Numbered from the stretch's first letter, positions 37,091 to 46,353 are shown. The stretch is DNA of 64,000 bases from Methylobacterium sp. BTF04 (GCF_010692745.1 NZ_JAAHTB010000002.1:62001-126000); one strand, 5' to 3'. Numbers and translations are program-made. The notes: generated from the letters alone by a model not told the origin.

Positions 37091-37312
37091 CTAAGCCGCC
37101 TCGACCCGCACACGGTCATGCGCATAAGCGATCAGATCGAGTTCGATCTCGATCTCGTCATCGACGAGATCGCGCACCATGCCGGGCAGCTTGGCGCGCA
37201 GGGCTTCCAGCGTCGGCGCCTCGGTGACCAGACCCGCAATGTCGGTGTCCTGAACGAACCAGACGTTCGCGTCGGCGTCCCAGGCGCAGCGGATGACGGC
37301 GTGGCGGATCAT
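37091..37312 (-). CDS. DUF1902 protein, probable HicB-like antitoxin
   Basis: A 73-residue protein: IRCAWDADANVWFVQDTDIAGLVTEAPT matches DUF1902, which has the partly degraded RNase-H-like fold of HicB. The middle TLEALRAKLPGMVRDLVDD and acidic end EIEIELDLIAYAH fit that fold. It would neutralise the HicA toxin encoded 94 bases downstream. It lacks the C-terminal DNA-binding domain of long HicB proteins, so autoregulation would need another factor. Confidence 0.83.
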   Translation of the reverse strand: MIRHAVIRCAWDADANVWFVQDTDIAGLVTEAPTLEALRAKLPGMVRDLVDDEIEIELDLIAYAHDRVRVEAA

Positions 37313-37374
37313 CGTGATCGTCCTGATGGAGCAGCGCTCAGGATCACCGAGCGCCGCCCCTGTTGCAAGCCCCG

Positions 37375-38967
37375 TCAGAAGTTCACCGCCCGCACCCGCC
37401 GCACCTGCGGGATCGCGTCGATCTGGGCGAGGACCGCGGCGGAGACCGGCGCATCGACGGCACAGAAGCAGATCGCACTGCCACCTTCCTCCTCGCGGCC
37501 GAGATTGAACGTCGCGACGTTCACGCCGGCATCACCGAGCACGCTGCCGAGACGGCCGATGAAACCGGGCTTGTCGTGGTTGCGCACGTAGAGCATGTGC
37601 GGCGCGAACGCCGCGTCGATGGCGATCGAGCGGATTTCGATAACCCGCGGCTTACCGTCGTGGAAGACCGTCCCGGCGGCGTCCCGCGGCATGTCCTCGG
37701 CATCGACGGTGATGCGGATCACCGATTCGAAGTCGCTGGCGCCGCCCTCGCGCTTGACCTCCTCGACGACGATGCCGCGCTCGCGCGCCACCGCGGGCGC
37801 CGAGACCATGTTGATGTCCTGCAGGATCGGCCGCAGCACGCCGGTGAGAGCCGCCGAGGTGAGCGCGCGGGTGTTCATGCCGGCTACCGCGCCCTCGTAG
37901 GTGATGCGGATGGCCTTGATCGGCGCCTCGGTGAGCTGGCCGAGGAACGAGCCGAGCTTTTCGGCCAGCGCGACGAACGGCTTCAGGCGCGGCGCCTCGT
38001 CGGCCGAGATCGAGGGGAAGTTGATTGCGTTGGTGATCGCCCCCTGGAGCAGGTAATCGGACATCTGCTCGGCGACCTGCAACGCCACGTTCTCCTGCGC
38101 CTCGTTGGTGGAGGCGCCGAGATGCGGCGTGCAGATCACGTTCGGGTGCCCGAATAGCGGGTTCTCGATGGCGGGCTCGGTGACGAACACATCGAAGGCC
38201 GCACCGGCCACATGCCCAGAATCGAGGGCGGCGCGCAGTGCCACTTCGTCGACGAGGCCGCCGCGGGCGCAGTTGATGATGCGCACGCCGCGCTTGGTGC
38301 TGGCGAGGGCCTCGGCCGAGAGGATGTTGCGGGTCTTGTCGGTCATCGGCACGTGCAACGTGATGATGTCGGCCCGCGCCAGCAGCGCGTCGAGCTCGAC
38401 CTTCTCGACGCCGAGTTCCACGGCCCGTTCGGGGGTCAGGTAGGGGTCGTAGGCCACCACCTTGAGCTTGAGGCCGATGGCCCGGTCGGCCACGATCGCG
38501 CCGATGTTGCCGCAACCGATGATGCCGAGAGTCTTGCCCGTCAGCTCGACGCCCATGAAGCGGTTCTTCTCCCACTTGCCCGCCTGCGTCGAGACGTCGG
38601 CCTGAGGGAGCTGACGGGCGAGGGCGAACATCAGCGCGATGGCATGTTCGGCGGTGGTGATCGAGTTGCCGAACGGTGTGTTCATGACGATGACGCCGCG
38701 CGCCGTGGCGGCCGGCACATCGACATTGTCGACCCCGATTCCGGCGCGGCCGATGCATTTCAGGCGCGTGGTCTGCGCCAGCACCTTGGCGGTCACTTTC
38801 GTGGCCGAGCGGATGGCGAGGCCATCGTAATGCTCGATGATCGCCGCGAAGGCTTCTTTGTTCTTGCCGAGGTCGGGAATGAAATCGACGTCAATCCCGC
38901 GATCCCGAAAGATCTGCACGGCAGCGTCGGAGAGGGCGTCGGAAATAAGCACCTTGGGAGCGGCCAT
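37375..38967 (-). CDS. serA: D-3-phosphoglycerate dehydrogenase
   Basis: First enzyme of serine synthesis: oxidises 3-phosphoglycerate with NAD+. The 530-residue long form has a Rossmann domain with GIIGCGNIG (about residues 143-151), the catalytic Arg (NCARGGLVDE), Glu, and His in CTPHLGAST. An intervening domain and a C-terminal ACT domain (from about 455, HDKPGFIGRLGSVLG) may confer serine control. ATG 38967 gives the normal start; the frame is open through the repeat at 39013-39164. It is downstream of serC in one operon. Confidence 0.97.
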   Translation of the reverse strand: MAAPKVLISDALSDAAVQIFRDRGIDVDFIPDLGKNKEAFAAIIEHYDGLAIRSATKVTAKVLAQTTRLKCIGRAGIGVDNVDVPAATARGVIVMNTPFGNSITTAEHAIALMFALARQLPQADVSTQAGKWEKNRFMGVELTGKTLGIIGCGNIGAIVADRAIGLKLKVVAYDPYLTPERAVELGVEKVELDALLARADIITLHVPMTDKTRNILSAEALASTKRGVRIINCARGGLVDEVALRAALDSGHVAGAAFDVFVTEPAIENPLFGHPNVICTPHLGASTNEAQENVALQVAEQMSDYLLQGAITNAINFPSISADEAPRLKPFVALAEKLGSFLGQLTEAPIKAIRITYEGAVAGMNTRALTSAALTGVLRPILQDINMVSAPAVARERGIVVEEVKREGGASDFESVIRITVDAEDMPRDAAGTVFHDGKPRVIEIRSIAIDAAFAPHMLYVRNHDKPGFIGRLGSVLGDAGVNVATFNLGREEEGGSAICFCAVDAPVSAAVLAQIDAIPQVRRVRAVNF

Positions 38968-39012
38968 GTCGGCCTCCGGCTTATGAGGAAAAGGAATTCT
39001 GGAGCAGACGCA

Positions 39013-39164
39013 ACGTCTCGTCCCTCCCCCTTCGCAGGGGAGGGTGGTCGCGGAGCGACCGGGCGAGGGGACGCCGTTTTCGGTGAGCGCTCCCCTCTCC
39101 CGACCCGCCATGCGGGCCCCCCTTCTCCCGCAGACGGGAGAGGGCCTCGGAGAGGAAAAGGAGC
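39013..39164. repeat. Mosaic palindromic intergenic repeat between serC and serA
   Basis: A 152-base cluster of inverted repeats: CCTCCCC..GGGGAGG (about 39025-39045), GGTCGC..GCGACC, and the larger pair CCCTCTCCCG...CGGGAGAGGG. Sequence of this type is a common repeated intergenic element in alphaproteobacterial genomes. It divides the serC-serA operon and may act as an RNA-processing or polar element. Copy number cannot be judged here. Confidence 0.6.
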
Positions 39165-39171
39165 GTCGCGC

Positions 39172-40338
39172 TCAGGCCGCCTGGGCGAGCTTGGCCTTTT
39201 CGGCGGCGAAGGCCCAGTCGAGCCACGGGGTCAACGCCTCGAGGTCGGAGCGCTCCACCGTACCGCCGCACCAGATCCGCAAGCCCGCCGGGGCGTCGCG
39301 ATAGGCACCGATATCGTAGGCGATGCCCTCGCGATCGAGCGTATCGGCGATGCCCTTGGCCACGGCCTCGACGGCGGCGTTGCCGCGGGCGAGCACGTCC
39401 GGATCCGCGATGACGAGACAGACACCGGTGTTGGTGTAGGTCGCGGCATCGACGGCGAGGTGGCCGATCCACGAAGTCCGCGCCACCCAATCGTGGATCA
39501 CCTTGGCGTTGGCGTCGGCGCGCGCATACAGCGCATCGAGGCCGCCGATGCTCTTGGCCCAGTTCAGGGTGTCGAGGTAATCTTCCACCGCGAGCATCGA
39601 GGGCGTATTGATGGTGTCGCCCTTGAAGATGCCCTCGATCAGCTTGCCGTCCTTGGCCATGCGGAAGACCTTCGGCACGGGCCAGGCCGGCTTATTGCCC
39701 TCGATACGCGCAACGGCGCGGGGCGAAAGCACGATCATGCCGTGCGCGGCTTCGCCGCCCATCACCTTCTGCCAGGAGAAGGTCACGACATCGAGCTTGT
39801 CCCAGGCCAGCGGCATGGCGAAGGCGGCCGAGGTGGCGTCGCAGATGGTGACGCCCTCGCGGTCGGCCGCGATCCAGTCGCCATTCGGCACGCGCACGCC
39901 GGCGGCGGTGCCGTTCCAGGTGAAGATGACGTCGTTGTGCTTGGTGTCGACGGCCGAGAGGTCCGGCAGGATGCCGTAATCGCCCACATGGACGCGCGGC
40001 GAAATCTTCAGTTCGGCCAGCGCGTCGGTGACCCATTCGAGGCCGAACGCCTCCCAGGCCACCACGTCCACCGTCCGGGAGCCGAGCATCGACCACATCG
40101 CCATCTCGACGGCGCCGGTATCGGAGGCGGGGACGATGCCGATGCGGTAATCGGCGGGAACGCGCAGGACCTCACGGGTGAGGTCGATGGCCTGCTTCAG
40201 CTTGGCCTTGCCGACCGCGGAGCGGTGGGAACGTCCGAGGGCCGCGCCTTCGAGGGCCTGGAGGCTCCAGCCGGGGCGCTTTGTGCAGGGACCGGACGAG
40301 AAATTCGGCACGCGGGGGCGCGTGTTGGGTCGGCTCAT
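39172..40338 (-). CDS. serC: Phosphoserine transaminase
   Basis: A class V aminotransferase converting 3-phosphohydroxypyruvate to phosphoserine. The 388-residue protein has PNFSSGPCTKRPGW at the start, the PLP-contact ASDTGAVEMAM, and CDATSAAFAMPL. The PLP-Lys is in VVTFSWQKVMGGEAAHG, and phosphate-binding residues lie in GDTINTPSML. It is the alphaproteobacterial long form rather than the E. coli type. Among the in-frame ATGs, 40338 has AAGGA at the best spacing (40347 is too close). It is upstream of serA and behind a serC leader RNA. Confidence 0.96.
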   Translation of the reverse strand: MSRPNTRPRVPNFSSGPCTKRPGWSLQALEGAALGRSHRSAVGKAKLKQAIDLTREVLRVPADYRIGIVPASDTGAVEMAMWSMLGSRTVDVVAWEAFGLEWVTDALAELKISPRVHVGDYGILPDLSAVDTKHNDVIFTWNGTAAGVRVPNGDWIAADREGVTICDATSAAFAMPLAWDKLDVVTFSWQKVMGGEAAHGMIVLSPRAVARIEGNKPAWPVPKVFRMAKDGKLIEGIFKGDTINTPSMLAVEDYLDTLNWAKSIGGLDALYARADANAKVIHDWVARTSWIGHLAVDAATYTNTGVCLVIADPDVLARGNAAVEAVAKGIADTLDREGIAYDIGAYRDAPAGLRIWCGGTVERSDLEALTPWLDWAFAAEKAKLAQAA

Positions 40339-40410
40339 GGTGGTCATCCTTACAGATGAAAGCTCCTCGTTGGGGAGGAGTGGCCCGCCGCGGGGAATGA
40401 ACCCAAGTCG
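40339..40410 (-). ncRNA. serC leader RNA motif
   Basis: On the minus strand, the bases before serC form two hairpins: CTCCTC..GAGGAG (40363-40380) and TCATC-TGTAAG-GATGA (40344-40359). The second loop contains the AAGG ribosome-binding site of serC. A conserved RNA with these traits (the serC motif) is known upstream of serC-serA operons in alphaproteobacteria. Its ligand is unknown. The match is from memory of the pattern, and the exact 5' limit is a guess. Confidence 0.65.
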
Positions 40411-40477
40411 GCGCGGACGCAAGACACTTGTTCGGCAAAGACGATCGTGACCGTCGATTTGCAAACACAGCCCCCGA

Positions 40478-41179
40478 TCAGTCTTGCTTCGTTCGCATCA
40501 GGTCCGGGCGACGTTCCGCGGTGATGCGCTCGGCTTGGGCCTGACGCCAGCGCGCGATGGCGCCGTGATTGCCGCCGGTGAGCACGTCGGGAATCGGAAC
40601 GCCCTCCCAGTCGCGGGGCCGCGTGTAATGCGGGTATTCGAGCCGGCCGCCCTCGAAGCTCTCCTCGACACCCGAGGCGACCTTGCCCATCACCCCTGGC
40701 AGCAGCCGCACGCAGGCATCGAGCACCACCAGAGCGGCGATCTCGCCGCCGGACAGCACGTAGTCGCCGATGGAGACCTCCTCCAGGCCGCGCCCGGCGA
40801 TGACGCGCTCGTCGACCCCCTCGAACCGGCCGCAGACGATCACCACGCCCGGCCCCTCGGCGAGCGCCCGCACGCGGCTTTGCGTCAGCGGTCTTCCGCG
40901 CGGGCTCATCAGCAGGCGCGGACGCGGATCCTCGGGGGGGGCCGCCGCATCGATGGCGGCGGCGAGCACATCGCAGCGCAGGACCATACCGGCGCCACCG
41001 CCGGCTGGGGTGTCGTCCACCGCGCGATGGCGGCCGAGGCCGTGCGCGCGGATATCGCGGGCCTCCAGCGCCCAGGTGCCGCGCCCGAGCGCATCGCCCG
41101 ACAGGGAGATGCCGAGCGGCCCCGGGAACATCTCCGGGTACAGCGTCAGGATGGTGGCGTGCCAGGGCGCGGTGGTCAT
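40478..41179 (-). CDS. trmD: tRNA (guanine-37-N1)-methyltransferase
   Basis: A SPOUT-class methyltransferase for m1G37 in tRNAs reading CNN codons. The 233-residue protein has [20 protein letters not shown], the knot region [11 protein letters not shown] and [11 protein letters not shown], plus the C-terminal EYPHYTRPR with the catalytic Asp region. In most bacteria trmD follows rimM; here a plus-strand gene lies between them, so trmD must have its own promoter. rplS does not follow. Confidence 0.97.
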   Translation of the reverse strand: MTTAPWHATILTLYPEMFPGPLGISLSGDALGRGTWALEARDIRAHGLGRHRAVDDTPAGGGAGMVLRCDVLAAAIDAAAPPEDPRPRLLMSPRGRPLTQSRVRALAEGPGVVIVCGRFEGVDERVIAGRGLEEVSIGDYVLSGGEIAALVVLDACVRLLPGVMGKVASGVEESFEGGRLEYPHYTRPRDWEGVPIPDVLTGGNHGAIARWRQAQAERITAERRPDLMRTKQD

Positions 41180-41278
41180 CCCGCTTGATGGCGCGGGCCG
41201 GGCGGACGGGTCAACGGACGAAACGGACGAAACGGATTATTCGCCGGCACCGTTCGGTCCGAGGCCGGTTGTCGACTC

Positions 41279-42025
41279 ATGAACCGGACCCTTCTTGCCG
41301 CCACCCTCGTCCTGCTCGCCGCTCCGGCTCTCGCTGCGGAGCCTTTCGGTCCGCCGGGCGCGCCGGCATCGGCGTTCCCGACGCCGGATCGGCCGGTAGC
41401 CGAGATCATCGCGCCGCTCTGGGCGTCGGAGTCCGAGCGCGACAAGGTCGACGAAGTCGGCCAGGTCGCCCGCCTCATGCGGATCGAAGCCGGTGAGACC
41501 GTGGCCGATATCGGTGCGGGGAGCGGATACTACACCACACGCCTCGCCGAACGGGTCGGACCGCGCGGGCATGTGACGGCCGAAGACGTCACGCCGCGCT
41601 ACCTCGCGACCCTGAGCACCCGGATCGCCAAGGCGGGGCTTGCCAACGTCACGGTGGTGCGCGGCGAACCGCACGATCCGCGCCTGCCGCCCAACAGCGT
41701 CGATGCGGCGGTGCTGGTCCACATGTATCACGAGATCGCGCAGCCCTTCGGCCTGCTCCACAATCTCGCCGCGGCGATGAAGCCGGGCGGACGGGTCGGG
41801 ATCGTCGATGCCGACGACATCCCCTCGCGCCATGGCACGCCGCCATCGCTGCTGCGCTGTGAATTGTCGGCGGCGGGCTACCGCGAGACCGGCTTCTCGG
41901 TCTTGAAGGGCGGTGTCGGCTATCTGGCGATCTTCGAAGCGCCAACGGTGGCGGTCCGGCCCGACCCCGCACAGGTGCACCCCTGCAAGGACGAGACGAC
42001 CCGGACCGCTCCGGGTGGGCGGTAG
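41279..42025 (+). CDS. Exported class I SAM-dependent methyltransferase
   Basis: A 248-residue protein. Residues 1-20 are a textbook signal peptide ending in APALAAEP, predicting export to the periplasm. The rest is a class I methyltransferase: motif I VADIGAGSGYYT (about residues 75-86), motif II ending AEDVTPR, then VDAAVLVHMYHEI and MKPGGRVGIVDAD. How SAM would be available outside the cytoplasm is unclear. It sits on the opposite strand between rimM and trmD, with a 9-bp tandem repeat in its promoter region. Confidence 0.87.
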   Translation: MNRTLLAATLVLLAAPALAAEPFGPPGAPASAFPTPDRPVAEIIAPLWASESERDKVDEVGQVARLMRIEAGETVADIGAGSGYYTTRLAERVGPRGHVTAEDVTPRYLATLSTRIAKAGLANVTVVRGEPHDPRLPPNSVDAAVLVHMYHEIAQPFGLLHNLAAAMKPGGRVGIVDADDIPSRHGTPPSLLRCELSAAGYRETGFSVLKGGVGYLAIFEAPTVAVRPDPAQVHPCKDETTRTAPGGR

Positions 42026-42049
42026 CGCGTCTGCGCGAGAGACAGAGGT

Positions 42050-42736
42050 CTAAGCTGGTTCGTCGGGCGGGCGCGGACCGGCCGGAGCGAACAGGTCGTC
42101 CGGCGGGTCGACGATGACCCTGCCGCCGGCAACGTCGAGGGTCGGCACGAATGCCTTGGTGAAGGGCAGGAGCGCAGTCGGTCCGCCCAGCGCCGGCTTG
42201 ATCTCCAAAAGATCGCCACCGCCGTAATTCGGAACGTCGGCGACGGTGCCGAGCACTTTCCCCTCGAGGTCGACCACGTCGAGGCCGACGAGATCGGCGG
42301 TGAAGAACTCGTCCTCGTCCGCCACGGCACCGAGCCGGTCGCGCGGAACGTAGAGCGCGAGGCGGTTCAGCGCCTCGGCGCCGGTCCGGTCGGCGACGCC
42401 CTTGACGCGCACCACCAGCACGTCGGCGGAAGCCCCGCCGGCCCGGCGAAGGTCGGTGAACTCGATGCGGCGCCCGTCGGCGCCGATCAGCGGTCCGTAG
42501 GACCCGATGGCCTGCGGATCGCCGGTATAGGATTTCAGGCGGACTTCGCCGTTGAGCCCGTGCGCCCGCCCGAACTCGCCCATCTGGACGAGACTCGGGT
42601 CGGTGGCGGGCAAGGTCGCATCGGCCTCCGGCTTCGGCCGGTGGGCCGAGGTCGCGGTACTCTCGCCGATGCGACCGGGACGCGCGCGGCGCCCGCCGTC
42701 ACCGTGGGGTGTCGTGCCACCGGGACGGCGCGCCAT
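42050..42736 (-). CDS. rimM: Ribosome maturation factor RimM
   Basis: A 16S rRNA processing factor binding S19 in the 30S head. The N-terminal RimM domain starts [23 protein letters not shown] and the PRC-barrel domain has [23 protein letters not shown]. At 228 residues it is about 50 longer than usual, because of an N-terminal Arg/Pro/Thr-rich extension (residues 1-48) with no known function. A later start would leave the core intact, but only weak options exist. It begins 12 bases after rpsP. Confidence 0.93.
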   Translation of the reverse strand: MARRPGGTTPHGDGGRRARPGRIGESTATSAHRPKPEADATLPATDPSLVQMGEFGRAHGLNGEVRLKSYTGDPQAIGSYGPLIGADGRRIEFTDLRRAGGASADVLVVRVKGVADRTGAEALNRLALYVPRDRLGAVADEDEFFTADLVGLDVVDLEGKVLGTVADVPNYGGGDLLEIKPALGGPTALLPFTKAFVPTLDVAGGRVIVDPPDDLFAPAGPRPPDEPA

Positions 42737-42748
42737 CGCGGTCGCGCC

Positions 42749-43111
42749 TTAGGCCGCGGCGTCTTCGGCCGGGGCAGCGGCCTTCTCGGCACGCTTGGCG
42801 GCGCGCTCCTTGGCCTTCTCGCCCGGCTCGGCCTTCTGCGGGTTGTTGCGCACGGGGCGCTTGGCGAGGCCGGCGGCATCGAGGAAGCGCAGGACGCGGT
42901 CGGTGGGCTGGGCGCCCTTGGCGAGCCAGGCCTGGATCTTCTCGGACTCGAGCACGATACGGGCCGGATCGTCCTTGGCCTTCATCGGGTCGTACACGCC
43001 GACCTTCTCGATGAAGCGGCCATCGCGGGGGGCGCGGGCATCGGCGACGACGATGCGGTAATACGGGCGCTTCTTGGCGCCACCACGGGTGAGACGGATC
43101 TTGAGGGACAT
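42749..43111 (-). CDS. rpsP: 30S ribosomal protein S16
   Basis: A 120-residue small-subunit protein. The N-terminus [20 protein letters not shown] and [15 protein letters not shown] segment are diagnostic. The C-terminal about 35 residues form an Ala/Lys/Glu-rich extension ([20 protein letters not shown]), common in alphaproteobacteria. It is followed by rimM at 12 bases. A 43-base hairpin separates it from ffh upstream. Confidence 0.97.
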   Translation of the reverse strand: MSLKIRLTRGGAKKRPYYRIVVADARAPRDGRFIEKVGVYDPMKAKDDPARIVLESEKIQAWLAKGAQPTDRVLRFLDAAGLAKRPVRNNPQKAEPGEKAKERAAKRAEKAAAPAEDAAA

Positions 43112-43159
43112 GGTGTGCTCCTGATGATTTGGTTGTTCGATGCGATCGGCGAGCAGTGA

Positions 43160-43202
43160 GTAGCGAATAGAGGTCTTCGGATGTGATCCGACTATTCGCT
43201 AC
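43160..43202 (-). terminator. Long hairpin between ffh and rpsP
   Basis: Arms GTAGCGAATAG/CTATTCGCTAC (11 bp, perfect) enclose a second stem TCGGAT/ATCCGA with a GTG loop. It lies 20 bases after the ffh stop, with no T-tract. It may terminate, attenuate or process the ffh-rpsP message, or be a copy of a small palindromic repeat. Confidence 0.5.
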
Positions 43203-43221
43203 GCCCTCTTCGCCACTCGCC

Positions 43222-44787
43222 TTACTTCTTCTTCCCGAACGGGAAACCGCCGAGCCCCGGCAGACCGCCCGGACCCTTCGGACCGCCGAGCCCCGGAAGG
43301 CCCGGTATCTTGCCGCCGCCGAAGCCCGGAGGCATCGGAGGCAGCTTGCCGCCCATCTGCTTCTGCATATCGGCGATCATCTCCGGCGTCGGCTCGGGCA
43401 TGCCGGGGGGAAGGCCGGGCATTCCGCCCATTCCACCACCGCCGCCGAGACCGAACATCGAGCCGAGCGCTTGGCCAATGCCGCGTTTGCCCGAGCCCAT
43501 CGCCTTCATCATGTCGGCCATGGTCCGGTGCATCTTGAGGAGCTTGTTGAGCTCCTCGACCTTCGTCCCCGAACCCGCCGCGATACGCTTCTTGCGGGAG
43601 TTCTTGAGGATGTCGGGATTCTTGCGCTCCTGTGCCGTCATCGACGAGATGATCGCGCGCTGGCGCTTGAACATGTTTTCGTCGAGGTTGGCGCCCTCGA
43701 CCTGCTTCTTGATCGCGCCCATGCCCGGCAGCATGCCCATGAGGCCGCCGATGCCGCCCATCTTCTCCATCTGGGCGAGCTGCATCGACAGGTCGTCGAG
43801 GTCGAACTTGCCCTTGCGCATCTTCTCCGCGGTGCGGAGCGCCTGCTCGTGGTCGATGGTCTCGGCCGCCTTCTCCACCAGGGAGACGATGTCGCCCATG
43901 CCGAGAATGCGGTTGGCGACGCGGGAGGGATGGAACTCCTCGAGCGCATCGACCTTCTCGCCGGTGCCGACGAGCTTGATCGGCTTGCCGGTGACGGCGC
44001 GCATCGACAGGGCAGCGCCGCCGCGCGCATCGCCGTCCATGCGGGTCAGCACGATGCCGGTGACGCCGAGGCGCTGGTCGAAGGCGCGGGCGGTGATCAC
44101 CGCGTCCTGGCCGGTGAGGGCGTCGGCGACCAGCAGCACCTCATGCGGGTTGGTGGCGGCCTTGACCTCGGCCACCTCCTGCATCAGCGCTTCGTCGAGG
44201 GTGATGCGGCCCGCAGTGTCGAGCATCACCACATCGAAGCCGCCGAGACGCGCAGCGTCCATGGCGCGCCGGGCGATCTGCACCGCGGACTGGCCGGCCA
44301 CGATCGGCAGGCACTCGACCTCGACCTGCTTGGCGAGGATTGCGAGCTGCTCCATCGCTGCCGGGCGGCGGGTATCGAGGGAGGCGAGCAGCACCTTGCG
44401 CTTGTCGCGGGCGGCCAGACGCCGGGCGATCTTGGCGGTGGTGGTGGTCTTTCCCGAGCCCTGGAGGCCGACCATCAGGATAGCGACGGGGGCCGGTGCG
44501 TTGAGATCGATGAGCCCGACATCGGAGCCGAGCATCGCCGTGAGTTCGTCGTTGACGATCTTGACGACCATCTGGCCGGGGGTGACCGACTTCAGGACGA
44601 CGGCGCCCACCGCCTTCTCGCGGACCTTCTCGGTGAAGTCGCGCACGACCTCCAGGGCGACGTCGGCCTCCAGCAGGGCGCGACGCACCTCGCGCAGGGC
44701 GGCGGTGACGTCGGCTTCGGTCAACGCGCCGCGGCGCGTCAGTCCGGAGAGGATACCGGACAGGCGATCGGACAGGCCTTCGAACAT
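43222..44787 (-). CDS. ffh: Signal recognition particle protein Ffh
   Basis: A 521-residue SRP GTPase that targets nascent membrane proteins. The N domain is followed by the G domain with GLQGSGKTTTTAKIA (about residues 109-123), DTRRPAAMEQL, DTAGRI and TRMDGDARGG. The methionine-rich M domain binds 4.5S RNA (SGTKVEELNKLLKMHRTM). The last about 60 residues are Gly, Met and Pro-rich. It is probably cotranscribed with the small Cys-rich gene 29 bases upstream. Confidence 0.97.
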   Translation of the reverse strand: MFEGLSDRLSGILSGLTRRGALTEADVTAALREVRRALLEADVALEVVRDFTEKVREKAVGAVVLKSVTPGQMVVKIVNDELTAMLGSDVGLIDLNAPAPVAILMVGLQGSGKTTTTAKIARRLAARDKRKVLLASLDTRRPAAMEQLAILAKQVEVECLPIVAGQSAVQIARRAMDAARLGGFDVVMLDTAGRITLDEALMQEVAEVKAATNPHEVLLVADALTGQDAVITARAFDQRLGVTGIVLTRMDGDARGGAALSMRAVTGKPIKLVGTGEKVDALEEFHPSRVANRILGMGDIVSLVEKAAETIDHEQALRTAEKMRKGKFDLDDLSMQLAQMEKMGGIGGLMGMLPGMGAIKKQVEGANLDENMFKRQRAIISSMTAQERKNPDILKNSRKKRIAAGSGTKVEELNKLLKMHRTMADMMKAMGSGKRGIGQALGSMFGLGGGGGMGGMPGLPPGMPEPTPEMIADMQKQMGGKLPPMPPGFGGGKIPGLPGLGGPKGPGGLPGLGGFPFGKKK

Positions 44788-44816
44788 GCGTCAGGCTCCC
44801 TGGACCAGGATCGTCG

Positions 44817-45050
44817 TCACTGGTTGATGCCCGCGCTTTCGGCCCGACGCGCCTGGAGCGCATCCTCGAAGCTGCGCAGCGCGCGGGCGAACTTGTCCCT
44901 GCATTCCGGATTGCAGAACCCGACGACGGCACCGTTGTAGAGCGTCAGCGAATCCGCCGCGATCGGCTTGCCCGACCACGGACAGACGTCGTTCACCGCA
45001 TCTTCGATACGGAGCGGCGTCTTCGACTGGTCTGGTGTGGCGTGAGGCAT
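44817..45050 (-). CDS. YHS/TRASH-like small metal-binding protein
   Basis: A 77-residue protein. CPWSGKPI near residue 23 and GFCNPECRDKF near residue 44 give Cys residues in a treble-clef-like pattern resembling YHS or TRASH domains, which bind Fe or Cu. No transmembrane segment is seen. Function unknown. It lies 29 bases upstream of ffh on the same strand, so it probably shares its message. Confidence 0.75.
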   Translation of the reverse strand: MPHATPDQSKTPLRIEDAVNDVCPWSGKPIAADSLTLYNGAVVGFCNPECRDKFARALRSFEDALQARRAESAGINQ

Positions 45051-45267
45051 GCGACTTTCGAGCGAACTTCTGCGGGCGACGCCCTCTCTCCAACGCGAAG
45101 CTCGCCCGAGGGCGCATCGCGCTGTCGGGCGTTAGCCTCCGGCCTCATGGGACCGGTCGGCGTTCGTGTCGACGAAAGATCGTCTGAATTAATCAAGGTC
45201 GGTTAGGCCGCAGGCGGAGCGGAGTCAAGTTTTTCGACCAACGGCGCGGGCCGCAGCTTGCGCGCGA

Positions 45268-46353
45268 TCAGGCTGATGATGGCGGCGGCAGACCCGCGAG
45301 CCGCGTCGATGCCGGATCGCTGATCGCCATCGCCTTGAACAGGCTGCCCATGCCGCGCTGCGCCGGATCGGTTAGCCGCTGAACGGCTACCGCAATCGCA
45401 TCCACCTGGGCCGGGGTGGCCTGGGACGACAGGCGTTCGGCGCGCTCGCGCAGGCCGAGGGCGAACAGGAAATCGCGCTGGTCTGCCGGGCCATGCACCA
45501 GGGCGCCTTGCGACGCGGCGGCACGGCCCATCGCGAAAAAATCCACATGGGTGGTGAGGTCGGCCTCCCCGGGGGCCGCGAGCGGATCGACGAAACGATG
45601 CGCGGCGAGGGCCTGGAGCGAATCCCCGAACCCCGGCCGCACATGCCCGTAATCGATGGCGAGCACGGCGCCGCGATGCGTCACGCAGCGCCTGGCGAGG
45701 GCACGGGTGATGTCGAGGGCCGGGCCCGGCAGGGTCATCAAAACGCCGGCCGGCGCCGACGCGACGATGCCGGGATCCGGCTCGGCGGAGAGACCGAAGG
45801 TGAGCCGGGTGCCATCCGCGCTCAGGCCGACGAGGCGTTCGAACCAACCTCGCTCGGTGCGCTGGAACTGGCGCACCGGCAAGGCATCGAAGAACTCGTT
45901 GGCGACGACGATGCTCGGGCGTTCCGGCAGCGTGTCGATGGACTCGTGCCAGGTCGGAGCGGCGTCCGTGAGGCGCTTCGCTTGCGCGGCACGCAACGGA
46001 GGACTGGTTTCGACGAGGTGCAGATCGGGCGAAAGCGCGGGGGCCGCGCGCGCGAGCGCCCGCAGCGCATCGGCCATGAGGGTGCCGCGCCCCGGTCCGA
46101 GTTCGACGAGGGCGAGGTCGGCGGGCGCGCCCATGGCGGCCCAGGTCGCGGCGATCCAGATTCCGACGAGTTCGCCGAACATCTGGCTGATCTCGGGCGC
46201 GGTGATGAAGTCGCCTCTCGCTCCCAGCGGATCGCGGGTGCGGTAATAGCCATGCGTCGGGTGCCCGAGGCAGAGGCCCATGTAGCGCGACAGGGGCATC
46301 GGCCCCTGGCCGAGGATCTCGTCGCGGATTTCAGCAAAGAGCGGCGTGGTCAC
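45268..46353 (-). CDS. Class I SAM-dependent methyltransferase, MidA/NDUFAF7 family
   Basis: A 361-residue protein. Family features are [19 protein letters not shown] at the N-terminus, then [20 protein letters not shown] and the SAM loop [17 protein letters not shown]. In mitochondria NDUFAF7 methylates a complex I arginine; the bacterial homologue may do the same for NuoD. GTG 46353 overlaps the lgt TGA by 4 bases, which fixes the start; the open frame upstream is lgt antiframe. Confidence 0.9.
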   Translation of the reverse strand: MTTPLFAEIRDEILGQGPMPLSRYMGLCLGHPTHGYYRTRDPLGARGDFITAPEISQMFGELVGIWIAATWAAMGAPADLALVELGPGRGTLMADALRALARAAPALSPDLHLVETSPPLRAAQAKRLTDAAPTWHESIDTLPERPSIVVANEFFDALPVRQFQRTERGWFERLVGLSADGTRLTFGLSAEPDPGIVASAPAGVLMTLPGPALDITRALARRCVTHRGAVLAIDYGHVRPGFGDSLQALAAHRFVDPLAAPGEADLTTHVDFFAMGRAAASQGALVHGPADQRDFLFALGLRERAERLSSQATPAQVDAIAVAVQRLTDPAQRGMGSLFKAMAISDPASTRLAGLPPPSSA

